In this document: piece by piece, positions 1 through 10,525 of the stretch
Layout: every line of letters begins with the position of its first letter
Position numbering within the stretch: the stretch's first letter is position 1
From: Aegilops tauschii subsp. strangulata
Taxonomy: Eukaryota > Streptophyta > Magnoliopsida > Poales > Poaceae
Direction: 5' to 3'
DNA: 64,000 bases
NCBI RefSeq assembly: GCF_002575655.3
Contig: NC_053037.3
Location: forward strand, 322,985,294 to 323,049,293
Program-made: the position numbers and the translations under genes
The notes under the pieces: model-generated
The model's database searches: none
The model's input: the letters and a program-made list of their open reading frames with translations, nothing else
What the model was told of the DNA's origin: nothing

Positions 1-109
1 ACACATGCACGGTCTCTACTAGCCCTCTATACGCACATATATGTGCCTACGTGTCTCCCGCACGCACATTATCTTTAGGCCTCTCTCGCACACATTCCCC
101 CCCGACACA

Positions 110-540
110 CCTCTCTCTTAGTAGTTGGCAGATATGATTTCATCATATCATTCGGTAGGATATTCCTGGCTGTTAGGCTGGATGGTAATACGAGGCAAAG
201 TTTTACCCTAGTTCGGATCGGACCCTTGCAGTTGAAGAAAGAGCCTACTCCTGGTACTGTATATTAGTGATAGGGGTGTGTACAAAGTACACGTGAATAC
301 CAGGCATTGTGCGTGTGTGTGTATACTATCGACGAACTAGGCCCCAAGCTTGTATAACATACTAAGGGCCTAGGGTTACAAATCATATATAGTCGGCTTA
401 TCACCAGTGGGGATAGAGTCCTCCGCGACTCTGGTAGCTTCGTGTTGTACGCCGAGTCCTCCACATGGGTCTTCGTATAACACGTCTCGGTCCAACCTAT
501 ATGTGGCGCAAGATGGAACCGACCCATGAGTCTTCATGTT
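110..540 (-). repeat. Gypsy-type LTR, 3' part (fragment)
   Basis: Read on the minus strand this stretch has the layout of the R/U5 half of a Triticeae Gypsy LTR: a TATA-like CTATATATGA (about 385-395), the phrase GTAACCCTAGGCCC, then GGGTAAAAC near 200 and TTACCATCCAGCCTAAC near 170-190. These phrases recur in LTRs of several wheat Gypsy families. No matching second LTR or coding region is visible, so this is a fragment, and the family is not named. The boundaries are approximate. Confidence 0.4.
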
Positions 541-1086
541 GACCCACCACAACTAGAAATGATGTGCCCACCACACCACACACGCAATCGGCCACTAAGA
601 AAATAAGCATATACAATAGTACAACGGTATCTAGCTCATGATACGTCTCCATATTTTGTTGATGACACTGACGGACTTTGCATTTGATGCGTGCTCCGTA
701 TTTTGTTGACGACACTTACGGTCATTGTATTTGAAGCGAAAGCACGATATGGTCACTGGACTTCAGAATAAGCTCATCACGGTCACCACATACATTTTGT
801 CGTGCTAACCAACATGTGGTTGGATGGTTAGAGGACAGTGGTTTCTCGAGCCCACCAAGGTTAAAGTCTCGGTGCTCGCATTTATCTTGTGTTAATTTCA
901 GTATTTTCCGGCGATGTACGTTCAGTGGGAGGAGACGTTCCACTCGACTACGAGGCACCTATGGTGACTTCGTAAAATATCAAGATCATATATGCTGGCC
1001 CACTCTCTCGAAGGTGCTCATAGGGGTAGGGTTCGCGTGTGTGCGCTTATAACGGTGAGTGCTTGCGCGTATATATGAGCCCTTGC
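541..1086. other. No gene seen; short repeated phrases
   Basis: No reading frame here looks coding. The phrase CTCC(A/G)TATTTTGTTGA occurs twice (about 647-664 and 690-707) and again in the tandem duplication that follows, so this is probably the decayed edge of the same repeat. Confidence 0.4.
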
Positions 1087-1476
1087 GTCTGTACCGTGTT
1101 AAACAAATACATATCATGATTATACGGTCACTGGCTCACCCGTACAACTCCGTATTTTGTTGATGACACAATCAATTGACCAGTCAAACGTTCCACGCGG
1201 CGCAACTAGTGTTGCACCATTGGGGCGCGTAACCGTGGGGCCCACCTGTCAGCCCGTATATGAAAGAAAGAAATGGTAGTTTGAGTCTGTACTGTGTTAA
1301 TAAAATAGGAGTACATTTTAGGGTGATCATACGGTCACTGGCTCACCATACAGCTCCGTAATTTGTTGATAACACGATCAATTGACCAGTTAAACGGTCC
1401 ACATTCAGCAGCGCACATTACCATAGGGCCCACCCGTCAGCGCGTATATGAAGGACAGAAATGGTAATAAATTAGT
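1087..1476. repeat. Tandem duplication of about 195 bp
   Basis: Two direct copies lie head to tail: 1087-1284 and 1285-1476. Both begin GTCTGTAC(C/T)GTGTTAA, contain ACGGTCACTGGCTCAC, TCAATTGACCAGT and GGGCCCACC(T/C)GTCAG, and end near GAAATGGTA. They differ by scattered substitutions and small indels, so the duplication is not recent. No coding frame spans it. Confidence 0.8.
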
Positions 1477-1814
1477 GGTCGGTGGGTATTCGAAGTCGTG
1501 AGACCTCCGGTTGGTAGTCACCGGCGGTTGGGGGGCGTTCATTGGGCGGTGGGGTGGGGATCCCCGGAGAAAAAGCTCGGCGGGGGGGGGGGGGGGGGGG
1601 GGGCTAGAGGGATGGCCGGTGCGGCGGCGGACCGGCGGTGGGGAGTGGTTTCGGGGAGGTGGGCCGGCCGCGGGCGGCGGGGCCTGGCGGTTCGGCCGGT
1701 GGTGGCTGGCGGCTCAAGGGGGGTGGAGTTTGATGATAAACTGGAGGCCCTTGATTTCGTATCCAACGGCTGGAAAATCTAATGACCAGAGATGAAAAAG
1801 TCAGTCGACTGACG
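1477..1814. other. G-rich stretch with a 22-base G run
   Basis: Strongly G-rich DNA with an uninterrupted G run at 1582-1603. The open frames here (about 94 codons on plus, 75 on minus) are low-complexity Gly/Arg or Pro/Thr strings and do not look like proteins. The run length is the kind of feature sequencing often gets wrong. Confidence 0.5.
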
Positions 1815-2045
1815 TGTAGCCTCACCCCGCACGTACACATGCACGCAAGACACGCACGCATGTAGGCGTGCAACACTGACACGTACACACGCACGCATGC
1901 TGGCGTGCAACACTGACACGTACACTTGCACTCACAAACACACGCACGTACGCACCCATGCATGCAACACTGAAACGTACCCTTGCATGCACGCAACACT
2001 CGCACGCCTGCATGCACACAACACACGACGCAAGACACATGCTCA
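1815..2045. repeat. CA/CG-rich degenerate minisatellite
   Basis: Degenerate units share GCGTGCAACACTGACACGTA; the clearest copies lie near 1866-1885 and 1903-1922, with further decayed units to about 2045. The minus-strand Cys/Val-rich open frames are products of this repeat and not genes. Confidence 0.6.
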
Positions 2046-2550
2046 ACCTATACGTGCATGCACCCTTTGTTAAGGACATGGATTGTTACGGGTATTAATC
2101 AATCTTATCTGTGATAAGCAGAACATTGATGTTTGTAGCGGTCTTTATGAATCACAACGTATCGAACGGGCTATCAACATAGTAGGCTTATCTACATGAA
2201 AAAGATGACGTCACACTCAATGAACAATCATTAGTTTATGAAATGCCCGCTTCTGACCGCCCTGGCCCACCAAAGGTTCCTCTGTTGTGCGCTGCCTGCG
2301 TTGGGTCACTGACATGCAGGCCATGCACCCAAAGAGCCCACACGTCAGTGGAAGAATAGCGCGGTGTCCTAGGTCAGAGTCGAGGGCACCACTCGCGGCA
2401 CGCCCGGCTGAACACGCCTCCGTGCCGCATTCAAACACCTCCATGAAACCCGCCCGTGTGGAAGCCGAGAAACCCACTCTGGACACACGTCCGTTCATGA
2501 CCGGGCTGGCGTTAAACGCAACGCCGGCCGAGCTCCTCCCGTTCGCCGTC

Positions 2551-2570
2551 TATTTAATCTCCTATTTAAA
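2551..2570 (+). promoter_or_regulatory. Tandem TATA-like boxes before a broken ORF
   Basis: TATTTAAT (2551-2558) and TATTTAAA (2563-2570) lie 77-96 bases before the ATG at 2647, followed by a C/T-rich leader. The spacing fits a plant core promoter. There is no transcript evidence here. Confidence 0.35.
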
Positions 2571-2646
2571 CGAGGCCAAACGCCGGCCAAGAATCGCACA
2601 CCTCCGCCGCTCCCCTATCTCCTCCACCATTTTGTCCACTCTTACA

Positions 2647-3000
2647 ATGGCTTACAAAGAGTAGTTATTCCGCATCCAAGCCGGCTGGGTAGCCCGCCGG
2701 ATACGAGCTATGCAGCTCGCTGATCCACCTCCCTCCCCTCGCCCGACGGAGCCAGTTGCCGCCCCAAGCCGGCGCGCGGTTCAGCAACTCGCCGCTCCAG
2801 GCCAGCTCGACGAGGAGCGGCGCACGGGCGTCGTTGTTGCCGTCCACGCCGCCGCCTCGTATCGTGTCTCCCGTTTCTGTGGCCGAGACTCCCATGCCGG
2901 CGGCCGCGCCATGCAAGCAGTGACAGAAGCCGGGTGCGTGGAGAGCGACGAGTCGGTGGCCAGCGCCTCCGCGTCCACCACCATCATCGAGGATAAGTAG
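2647..3000 (+). pseudogene. Unrecognised 118-codon ORF with a stop at codon 6
   Basis: An ATG at 2647 opens a frame that reads MAYKE, then TAG (2662-2664), then stays open to a TAG at 2998-3000. Past the stop the frame looks coding: LFRIQAGWVARRIRAMQLAD, a Pro-rich stretch, an Arg/Glu-rich middle, and an acidic Ser-rich tail ending in ESDESVASASASTTIIEDK. TATA-like boxes and a C/T-rich leader sit at the expected distance upstream. I do not recognise the protein. Three readings are possible: a gene inactivated by one nonsense change, translation starting at the in-frame ATG at 2710, or a chance open frame in GC-rich DNA. The first seems likeliest because the frame resumes at once after the stop. 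Confidence 0.4.
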
Positions 3001-3848
3001 AACACGGGAGGCCGCCGCCGCTTGGGTCCCATGAAGGCCACCGCGGAGGCGACGCCGGCGTACACAGCAGGTGTCTTGCCGGATCCTTTTGTTGCGAGGA
3101 CCTTCGTCGACCCCGCATGGGCTCCACGGAAGAGGGGAATGTTAGGATGAACTCGAGCCGGTGCCGGCCATGGCGAAGTAGTGGCCGGTGATGAACTCGA
3201 ACCGGTGCCGGCCACCATCATCTTCGGCACCAACCAATGATATCAGTTGGGCAGTGGGAAAGCGAGCCATCCTTTGCGCTGAAGCATATACCTCCGGGGC
3301 TCCCGGCAGTCCGGTGATCGTGCTGCCGGACATGAGGAACACAAATCGATCGGCGGGCGACCATTTAGGCCAAGTATTATATACCTGTGCTGTCCAGAAC
3401 TAGCACCGCGTAGTTCATTTGAATGTAATGAAATCCATCATGTTTGTATGAAAATCCGGTATTTTATATGATTTCCGTCGTTGTTTATATGAAATATCAG
3501 TTTGTCTACGTGTTTGCGTGAATTTCGTCCGGTTGGTTGAGTTGCTGTCATAATGCGTGCGGCTACGGTTGGATGGCGTAATTTGCGGGTCGCCGGTCGG
3601 TCTACGGGCGGCTCGGGCGGCGTTGTGGGACAAAAAAACATAGCTCGTGCGAGCTCGTCTCCAACGTGCGCGCTGGAGGATGCATGACAGCATGAGCACC
3701 CGAGCCATTCCTCGTTCATCGGTGGCAAAGGCACCGGTGGACAAAAGGGTCGCCAATATTTTGGCTACCCCGGGCAAGATCCAAACATCCCCTCCCAACA
3801 GATTCAAATCCCTCGTTCGCCGTGGAATTTTGCCATGTGTTGTTTTCA
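3001..3848. other. 3' flank of the ORF; no further gene seen
   Basis: Contains a short direct repeat (ATGAACTCGA(G/A)CCGGTGCCG at about 3148 and 3190) and AT-rich TATGA-containing phrases near 3430-3500. A minus-strand open frame over 2781-3233 is in antisense to the ORF above and has no recognisable motif. Confidence 0.35.
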
Positions 3849-4453
3849 TGGACTAGCAAGATGCCCGTGCATTGCACGGAACATCAAGATGCATTTTTTT
3901 ACAAACTCCCGCATGCATGCAAGGGATAATTAATGTCCTCCTTTGCTAGTACCACGAGGCAAACACCATTAATATTGCATCGATTAGTGTTAGTGGCCTT
4001 GTATATCTGCAAATTGTAATTTTGATAGTGGCCCCTTGTATATAAAAATGGAGAGAGAAAGATGAGAGATAAGGTGAGGAGGAGTGGGGCGTGGTGGTGA
4101 CTGGTGGTCGGACTGGGCGGAGGCATGGGGATGGACGGCGCATTATGTCTAGGTTTGTATCTCTCTCACACACACCCACGTAGGTGGGGGATGTGCACGA
4201 AAGAAGAGGTGCACGCACGGCGCACGTACTCCCGTCTCTTTCCCAACCACACCCGCGCGGGTACACGGTGGAGCTCATTTCTGTATGAAAAAGGCAGCCC
4301 ACGTGGTAATTTGGCACGTGTACTGGTTGTCCACTTGGTGGAGGGAGGATCGTCTACCACGGGTGAACAAACAAATTGCGACTTGGCGCGTTATGTTAAA
4401 TTAAAAAAAGAGGCAAACCATGTGGGGCCTACCTTGGAGGCAAGGCTCTATAC
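3849..4453. other. Orphan transposon-end motif; no gene
   Basis: ACTAGCAAGATGCCCGTGCA (about 3852-3871), followed by a near-perfect CGTGCATTGCACGG, looks like one terminus of a dispersed DNA element. A related motif in the opposite orientation occurs far away, near 32110-32138. No partner terminus is close by, so no element is defined. The rest (to 4453) holds no coding frame I can support. Confidence 0.35.
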
Positions 4454-4660
4454 ACTGGAGTACTTTTGATGTGTCCCGTCAACTCGCAGAACGAGGAGAA
4501 GCTTGCTTAGTACGACGTCTCCCCCGCCCACGGGCGCGGTGGCTCGCAGGATGAGGTGAAGCTTGCTTACGAGTAGTAGTAGTACTAGTACTAGTACTAC
4601 TGTACGCCTTTACGCCCGCTCCCTCGCCCACGCGCGCGGTGGCTCGCAGCACGAGGAGAA
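4454..4660. repeat. Degenerate direct repeats around GGTGGCTCGCAG
   Basis: Three related units contain CTCGCAG.A.GAGG(A/T)GAA and, in two of them, AAGCTTGCTTA (near 4484-4508, 4548-4570 and 4640-4662). They are separated by a short AGT/ACT microsatellite at about 4573-4602. No gene. Confidence 0.5.
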
Positions 4661-5260
4661 AATTTTACTACTCCCTCCGTTTACTCCTCGTCCATACTAC
4701 ATACTTTGGTTAGTACTCCCTCCATTTACTTATACAAGGACACTATAAAAAAATACATTTTGCATCTATACAAGGCCACAAATAGTAATCGAGACAAAAG
4801 TTACTACTCCCTCCTTTCCAGTTTATGGCTCAATTTCAAAATCTCTCCAACCAAGGTAGACGGTGAGTGGTCGAATTAATTTCGTAGTTTGCACAAGTAA
4901 TTAGTACGCTCGTTTTTCTCAAGAAGTTATGTTTACCGAGGCATTAATTAGAACGAATGCATGAATGACCACTAAATTTCCATGAACTTGTACATGCATT
5001 GGTTAGTTTCCTCTTGACACTGCTTGCGTCGGGTGATCTAACGCACCTCGAAATCCAACATGTAATGGTACTACTAGTAGTATAGTAGAATTGAGACTTA
5101 TCAAATGGAAAAACGAATGTTTTTTAGATGAGCCCTATAAACCCTAGTGGGTACGTACTCCGTAAAAACAGATTTTTCCAAAACTAAGTCACCCCCTTTC
5201 ATGAATTCTGTAGTATACTCCTCCGTCGACGCTCCCTTTCATGAATTCTGTACTTCCTGT
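4661..5260. other. Clustered MITE-type termini; no gene
   Basis: Several CTCCCTCC-type ends occur in tandem (about 4672, 4714 and 4806). The last begins CTCCCTCCTTTCCAGTTTAT and continues with CCAACCAAGGTAGACGGTG; the same sequence type recurs near 14258-14340. Clean paired ends with a target duplication could not be defined, so these are left as nested or truncated MITE pieces. Confidence 0.4.
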
Positions 5261-5436
5261 CGCCGACATGTGGGACATATAGCAACAGGGTCGACGTGTC
5301 AAGCACCAAATAACAGTGCAGAATAGCAGGGGGGACGCACCCCACTCGTACCGGCCCAGTAGTAGTAATGAGCAATGAGACGTCAAATCACAATGCCGCA
5401 CCTTCCCAGACGGACGAAGCAACCATTATTTCACAC
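5261..5436 (+). repeat. Promoter-like dispersed repeat, copy A
   Basis: Starts near GCCGACATGTGG and ends with CGGACGAAGCAACCATTATT. It shares order and phrases (GACATG, GCACCAAAT, a CCGG..GTAG block, AATCACAA..CC.CACCTT, GACGAAGCAACCAT) with copies at 8231-8423 (plus) and 13533-13708 (minus), and partly with 7726-7833. The minus copy directly covers the presumed 5' end of the gene at 12461-13561, which suggests these are copies of one upstream region. Confidence 0.6.
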
Positions 5437-6038
5437 TTCGGTTCGCCATCATCTCAAACCGCGTAGTATTACTTCTACCTCAAGAGGGACACGCGCATCG
5501 CCTTGGTACATCATGACACATGGGACCGCATGACAGGCCATGTTCCCCCGCCGATCGCTCGGTAAAATCACCTCATTTTTACTATACTTCCTCCGTATCG
5601 GTTTACTACATGGCATGCACGTCGTTCTAGGTTGAGAATTTAACTGGCTATATATGTGATGAACAGTACTCTAGCCTTTAAAAAAATGTATACTTTTGTA
5701 CAGTAGTACTATCGATGGATTGCGCCATGGAGCAAAAATTGAAATTAAAAAAAAGGTGGTACATATAGAGAGTGCTCGTCGCCAAATTATGCATATAGTA
5801 CTATTAAAAAAGCTAGTACGTGCTTAATTGGGGTGCGAAATTCTATTAAAGAAATACTAGTAGTATGTACATACTGAAGAGTTAAAGTAACGAGAAGACA
5901 CATAACATAGTTCTGCTGGGGCTCAGCACAACACACCCCTCAAATTAAACTAAGCACACCTGAAATTAAACTATGCAACTAATCCGGTAGACACTGCATT
6001 AGAAGTTTAGAACCACCATGAGCAACAACACTGCCACC
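5437..6038. other. 3' flank of exonuclease-like gene; no gene seen
   Basis: AT-rich DNA with a truncated MITE-like end (TTCCTCCGTATCGGTTTACT, about 5587-5606). The last 130 bases probably include the 3' untranslated region of the minus-strand gene that ends at 6039. No other open frame is convincing. Confidence 0.3.
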
Positions 6039-6756
6039 TTACTCGGAGTCCTCGTCCACGACCTCGACTTCGTCCTTGTCCCTCTTCCTCTTGGTCGATA
6101 CTTCTTTGCTTGAACCGCACACTTGGCTGTTGCTCTTCATCCAACCCTTGTAGATATTGAAACAAAGGTAGCCATCCATTGCAACGTAGTGGATGTGGTC
6201 TATATCTAGTACATTCCGCTGCCATGCATGACGATGAAACATGTAATGAGGTTTCTCCAGTTTACGGTACGAAGGATGAACCATGGCTCCTGCCAGGGTC
6301 AGCATTGAAGGCTGACGAGAGGGCACCAGCCGATTCTTCTGGAGGTCGAAGGGGTTGCCTACAACGAGGCCTATCCGACCCAGGACTTCTTTGTCGTTCT
6401 TAAAGTCTACAGTAATGAATTTCACTGTTTTGTCCTTGAGGAAGTTCTTAAAATCCTGGCACTCAACGTCGGCATAGCATATGTGGTAGACCAAGCAAAC
6501 GTTATGTACACAAACCTGGATCACGGCGGGCTTCTTCCTCTCTTCGTCCTTTAGATCCTTCTCTCGTCCCAGGACTGTGGTGTACTCAACATCTAGCCCA
6601 GCGACCCACTCATCATCTGAGTTTTCGAACATGCGTCTGAAGCGCGAAAGGCATCCTTTCACCGTCGCGGAAGAACGGGTGTAGATGACGTCGAACTCAT
6701 CGTCGGTGATGGTTTACCTTGTACTCACCGCCGATTGTGGAGATTTGGGACGCCAT
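6039..6756 (-). pseudogene. DEDDy-type 3'-5' exonuclease-like protein, one frameshift
   Basis: The frame covers about 238 codons. An N-terminal start MASQISTIGGEYKV (ATG at 6756-6754) is thrown out of frame by one extra A in the AAA at 6714-6716; the main frame then runs to a TAA at 6039. It carries the landmarks of a WRN-like RNase H-fold exonuclease domain: the DxE motif in WVAGLDVEY, a central FITVDFKNDKEVLGRIGL block in the Exo II position, and a YxxxD-type Exo III motif in HYVAMDGYLCFNIY. A Lys/Arg-then-Glu/Asp tail follows. Such single-domain proteins are numerous in grasses; activity on DNA or RNA 3' ends is expected from the family and was not shown. The acid normally present in the Exo II block is not obvious. 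With no intron and one frameshift it may be a decayed copy, or a sequence error in a run of A could hide an intact gene. Confidence 0.7.
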
Positions 6757-6908
6757 GGATTTGGGGGAGGGTTAGGATTAGTGGAACTGCCGTAATGTGA
6801 ATGGACGGGGCGACTAGGAGCGAACCGCCGTAGTATTGAAGGACGTGCGGGGACGAGTAGGAGCGAACTGCCAGCGTGCGAACGGCGGGGTAGTGGCTTT
6901 CCATTCTC
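6757..6908 (-). promoter_or_regulatory. Upstream leader of the exonuclease-like gene
   Basis: GC-rich 150 bases between the start codon at 6756 and an inverted repeat. It probably holds the 5' untranslated region. No clear TATA box is visible. Confidence 0.25.
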
Positions 6909-7081
6909 CCATGATACGGGCTTCCGAGAGCCCTTGGATCTGAGATCGAACGGTTGCATGGTGTGATTCTAGACCTATGGGTTAATATCCTATCCTGGAG
7001 GGTTATTCTGCAAATTTTCAGCAACTTAGCATGCGATCGTTTGATCTCAGATCCAAGGGCTGCCAGCAGCCCGTATCATGG
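6909..7081. repeat. Foldback repeat with 50-bp arms
   Basis: The left arm (6909-6960) begins CCATGATACGGGCT and contains GCCCTTGGATCTGAGATC. The right arm (7030-7081) is its reverse complement with few mismatches (GATCTCAGATCCAAGGGC). The loop is about 70 bases. The hairpin lies 153 bases upstream of the exonuclease-like start codon. No clear target duplication was found, so it could be a small MITE or a local inverted duplication. Confidence 0.75.
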
Positions 7082-7256
7082 TCGCGCCTACCACGACCGC
7101 CGCGTCGCTCGCGCGGTCGCGCCCTTGGAGATTTAACACGGTGCGTTAAGCTATCTGATGTTGGCATGTCATACATAGTCATCACTTAGTCACTCATACT
7201 ACAACAAGGTTGGCTATACGTGTATTTTTTTACTCCTCTCTATCTCTTTCTTCGTA

Positions 7257-7337
7257 CTCCCTCCGTCCCATAATATAAGAACGTTTTTGACACTAGTGTA
7301 GTGCCAAAAACGTTCTTATATTATGGGACACAGGGAG
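7257..7337. mobile_element. Stowaway-type MITE (81 bp)
   Basis: A near-perfect hairpin starts CTCCCTCCGTCCCATAATAT and ends ATATTATGGGACACAGGGAG, with TA on both sides (7255-7256 and 7338-7339). TA duplication and CTCCCTCCGT ends define Stowaway/Mariner MITEs. The sequence is like the short Triticeae type often called Hades, a name recalled and not checked. Confidence 0.9.
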
Positions 7338-7339
7338 TA

Positions 7340-7725
7340 CTAGTATTTATTGCATTTGCCAAGGAGTGACCTCTTCCAATGAAATGGTGTTGCTAAGTTT
7401 GCTTCATTTAATTAGCTATAGACTCAAAATTGTCTTTTCACCTAGGTACACGCGCTTAGCACCGTTTCTTCCTTGGGTCACCAAACTAGTCTCTCTCTTC
7501 TTGATTAACTTGCCACATCAGACTTTATGCCTATGTGGCAAGCTTAAGCACCTCTAGGAGCAAGTAAAAGTAAGTGCAATAGTGCGCTTTACATGGCATT
7601 TTTGCATATGTGGAGGAAAGAGAGGCAAGGAAAAAGTGGAGAAGTGGGCTCTCATGCAAGAGCCAGCCTCTACTACATGGTGGAGCATTGAGAGAGGCAC
7701 TTATATGGAGGTGGTCAGGAATCGG
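7340..7725. other. No gene seen
   Basis: Contains phrases that resemble a dispersed grass repeat (CACCTAGGTACACGCG near 7440; ACATGGCATTTTTGCATATG near 7591-7610), but paired termini are not visible. The open frames are short and lack motifs. Confidence 0.3.
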
Positions 7726-7833
7726 GAGACTCACGCCGGTCGTAGCGCCGCAGTTAAGATGATAATGGCAAGTCAAATCACGGGGCCCCACCTGTCCAGC
7801 AGTAACTCGCTGTCAAATCACACAGCCCTACGT
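7726..7833 (+). repeat. Promoter-like dispersed repeat, partial copy D
   Basis: Shares GCCGGTCGTAGCGCCGCAGT, GTCAAATCACGG and GCCCCACCT with the copies at 5261, 8231 and 13533. It lacks the GACGGACGAAGCAACCATCA end, so it is partial, and it contains its own small repeat of TGTCAAATCACA. Confidence 0.5.
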
Positions 7834-8230
7834 TTGCAGCGGCCTACTCCCTCGTCTTCTCGCGTCTCTGTCGAACCGACTAGGCGGAACTGCCCCGCCT
7901 ACTGCGCAGGAAAAGCCCCGCCCTCGACTTTTAAATACAACTACATCCGCTTAAGAATCCAATGATATACTTTTTGTGACATAGTAACTCATATTTAGTT
8001 AGTCAAATGGATGACCTAGAACTACGTGCAGGCCCTATAAACCGAGACGCCTAAAAATAAAAAAACCGAGACGGAGAGGGTAGTTCAGCATGTATCTTTT
8101 TAGATCAATATAGTCGGGATTCACCAAGGAGCAAAACCAAGTGGTAGGCTGCTCCTGTCGTGTTGGCGTAGCAACTCAAGCAGGGTCAGTCCACACACGA
8201 AATGGCGACACACTTAACAGGACCCCTTTG

Positions 8231-8423
8231 GCCGACATGTGGCTCATCCACCGTCTTGTTCCACGTGCGATGCACCAAATTACAGTTCGGAGCAGCGGTT
8301 GGAATTGGAGGCACCCCGGTCGTAGCGCCGCAGTAGTAGAAAATGAGCGATGAGGGGTCAAATCACAAAGCCCCACCTTTCCCGCATTAAGCTGGACGGA
8401 CGAAGCAACCATCATTTCACTCT
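8231..8423 (+). repeat. Promoter-like dispersed repeat, copy B
   Basis: Begins GCCGACATGTGGCTCATCCA and ends GACGAAGCAACCATCATTTC. Of the plus-strand copies it is the closest to the upstream region of the 12461-13561 gene, sharing CACCAAATTA, CACCCCGGTCGTAGCGC and TCACAAAGCCCCACCT. Downstream of it no copy of that gene's coding exon is found. Confidence 0.65.
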
Positions 8424-9394
8424 AGGGCGCAAGAGCATAAAGAAAAGAGAAAACAATGATGCGTGCGGCAGCTACCTAGGGCACCCTAGGGTAGGGGTCT
8501 CCACTACAGATCATTTTTTGAAAGCGCCTCCACTACAAATCGGCTTCTCCCTCGTCCTCTTGAAGAAAACTGATGATGAGTGCGGCGGTAGGGTTTGTAG
8601 GAGTACTACGGCGTGCGGGGCCACGTCGTAGTAAACAGGTTCGAGTCGACGCCTTAAATATGTGTGGGCCGCTTGGTTTTACGGGAACGAGGCAGCATTT
8701 TGGGTTCGGGGACCAGTGGAGATATAGTACATACAAAAAATTGTGGACGTAGGTTCGACCGAAAGGCAACGATGCATGGGCCCTGCATTTTGATATACCC
8801 GGGGCCGCGTGAAATTTGCTACTCTACTCAAAACTAGTAAGGTACACATGTATTGAATGCATGAGATTTCGAAACCAAATTATGAATAAATACACACTAT
8901 AGCATGTAAAGCTTTGAGTCATATATGCATGATGTGGATGTTCGTTTAGTTCTTATAGTTCATCTCATTCAAAATCAATTAGTTTTATAAAAATGTTAAG
9001 ATTCATGGGGTTGTGCATTGTAAATCATAAAGTAAAAAACAAATAATGGCAATTCATTTAGAAAAAAATAATCAATTATGATACAGAAGATTCTAGAACA
9101 AAGGAGAAGTGCTTGTGTTTTGCGGTTTGTGCATTATGCTTAAGTTCAACCATGGAGTCTTCTAAATTGTACATGTGGCAGATCTGGTGGAATGTTGATG
9201 ATATCCAACGGCCAGTAGTGCTCGGATTTGCCTATCTCTGCACTGTCGGGTTAGCTTCATCCAGCGACCATCTTTCAAAGTTATTGGCACACTATATAGT
9301 TCTTGTGCCATAGTTGCATGTTTTGGAAAAAAGCTACTAGTGGGTTGTACTATCTATTTAGGAATAGAAGATGTATACATGGAAGTTGTAGGGA
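8424..9394. other. No gene seen
   Basis: After a GC-richer part to about 8800 the DNA becomes AT-rich. Open frames are under 100 codons with no motif. CTCCACTACA(A/G)ATC occurs twice (about 8498 and 8527). Confidence 0.3.
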
Positions 9395-9775
9395 AAGAGA
9401 TGACATGGAGCATCTCAATTCCTATGAGTAGGGATTGGAAAAGAGATGTCATTTGGTTCACATCATAGGAACTTTTCTATTGAATCTAGAGATGACATGT
9501 ATCTCAATTCCTATGAGGAGGGATTAGAAAAGAGATGTAATTTGGTTCATATCATAGGAACTTTTCTATTGAATATACGCTAATGTTTATTTTCCTTTGA
9601 AATTAAGGGAGTATAGGAATCCATTCATATGAACCAAGTGGCTCTAAAGCTATAGAAATGATATCATGTTTATTTCCTTTGAAATGTGGAGTATATGAAT
9701 CTATTCCTATGAACCAATTGGCTCTAAAGGAAAAAAATCCTATAAAAATCATATCATATGGAGTTCCTATGATAT
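9395..9775. repeat. Two adjacent tandem duplications
   Basis: First pair, period about 95 bases: ATCTCAATTCCTATGAG.AG, then AAGAGATGT.ATTTGGTTCA and ATCATAGGAACTTTTCTATT, at about 9411-9485 and 9500-9572. Second pair: TTCCTTTGAAAT, TATGAACCAA and TGGCTCTAAAG, at about 9592-9650 and 9674-9730. The two are unrelated in sequence but lie end to end. Confidence 0.75.
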
Positions 9776-10525
9776 TCCTCGACACTAAAGGATGCTTGAA
9801 ATTGCTGCGGGTGATACGATGGTCTTTCTTTGTAGACTCCTCACCCATCTTTATAGTTACCTCTCGAAGATGAATGAAATGATATATACATGGTATTCTA
9901 CATGTGCAATTTGGTATACGAAAACTCGGTAAAAGTTTGCGAGGTTCGAATTTTCAATAAAGCTATATGCACTGCATTTCGGAACGGAGGGAGCATACGG
10001 CAGTTGCTAACACTCACGTGGAAGATTTGTGTGTAGGAGGAGTGGCTGTTCTGTTAAATGACATGGCAAAACTGACACTGTCGGATGCCGATCTAACGGT
10101 TCTTACGGCGTTCGTCAGGAAAAGGCTTGTGGCGAACGTTTGTCGGATAATGATTTACGGACACATGCATTGCATTGATACGTGCCCCCTCTCTCTCACG
10201 CACACGCACCCTCACGAGTCACGACTCTCCCGAGTCCTCTCGCAGACTCGCACGTCGCACCCACCGTCTATCTGCAGGTAGACGTCACGCACATATGTGC
10301 TCTTCACACCCTACCCTCAGAACTTCTAAAAAACAAAAGACGGCGCGCACATTTTATTTTAGCTCACACGTCACACACTTATACTATTACTCTTGCGGCG
10401 AACGTTCTTTGGGCATAGTATATTGTACTCTCACGAAGAGAAGCGGTGCACACACGCACTAGTTCTCTCACACCCACTCGCGGGTACACGTAGGAGCGCA
10501 TTTTTTTGAAGCTGGTACAACAAAT
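9776..10525. other. No gene supported
   Basis: A 104-codon plus-strand frame (9967-10281) begins in a plausible-looking stretch but degenerates into Ser/His/Thr low complexity and has no recognised motif. Parts (GGCGAACGTT at two places) look repeat-derived. Confidence 0.3.

Noticed and set aside
1604..2079. Minus-strand Cys/Val-rich frames
   Set aside because: They are produced by the CA/CG minisatellite, with repeated Cys-Val-Arg-Ala strings in more than one frame.
7257..7337. Possible microRNA precursor
   Set aside because: The hairpin is a Stowaway MITE with TA duplications. Such hairpins can give siRNAs, but nothing here marks a microRNA gene.
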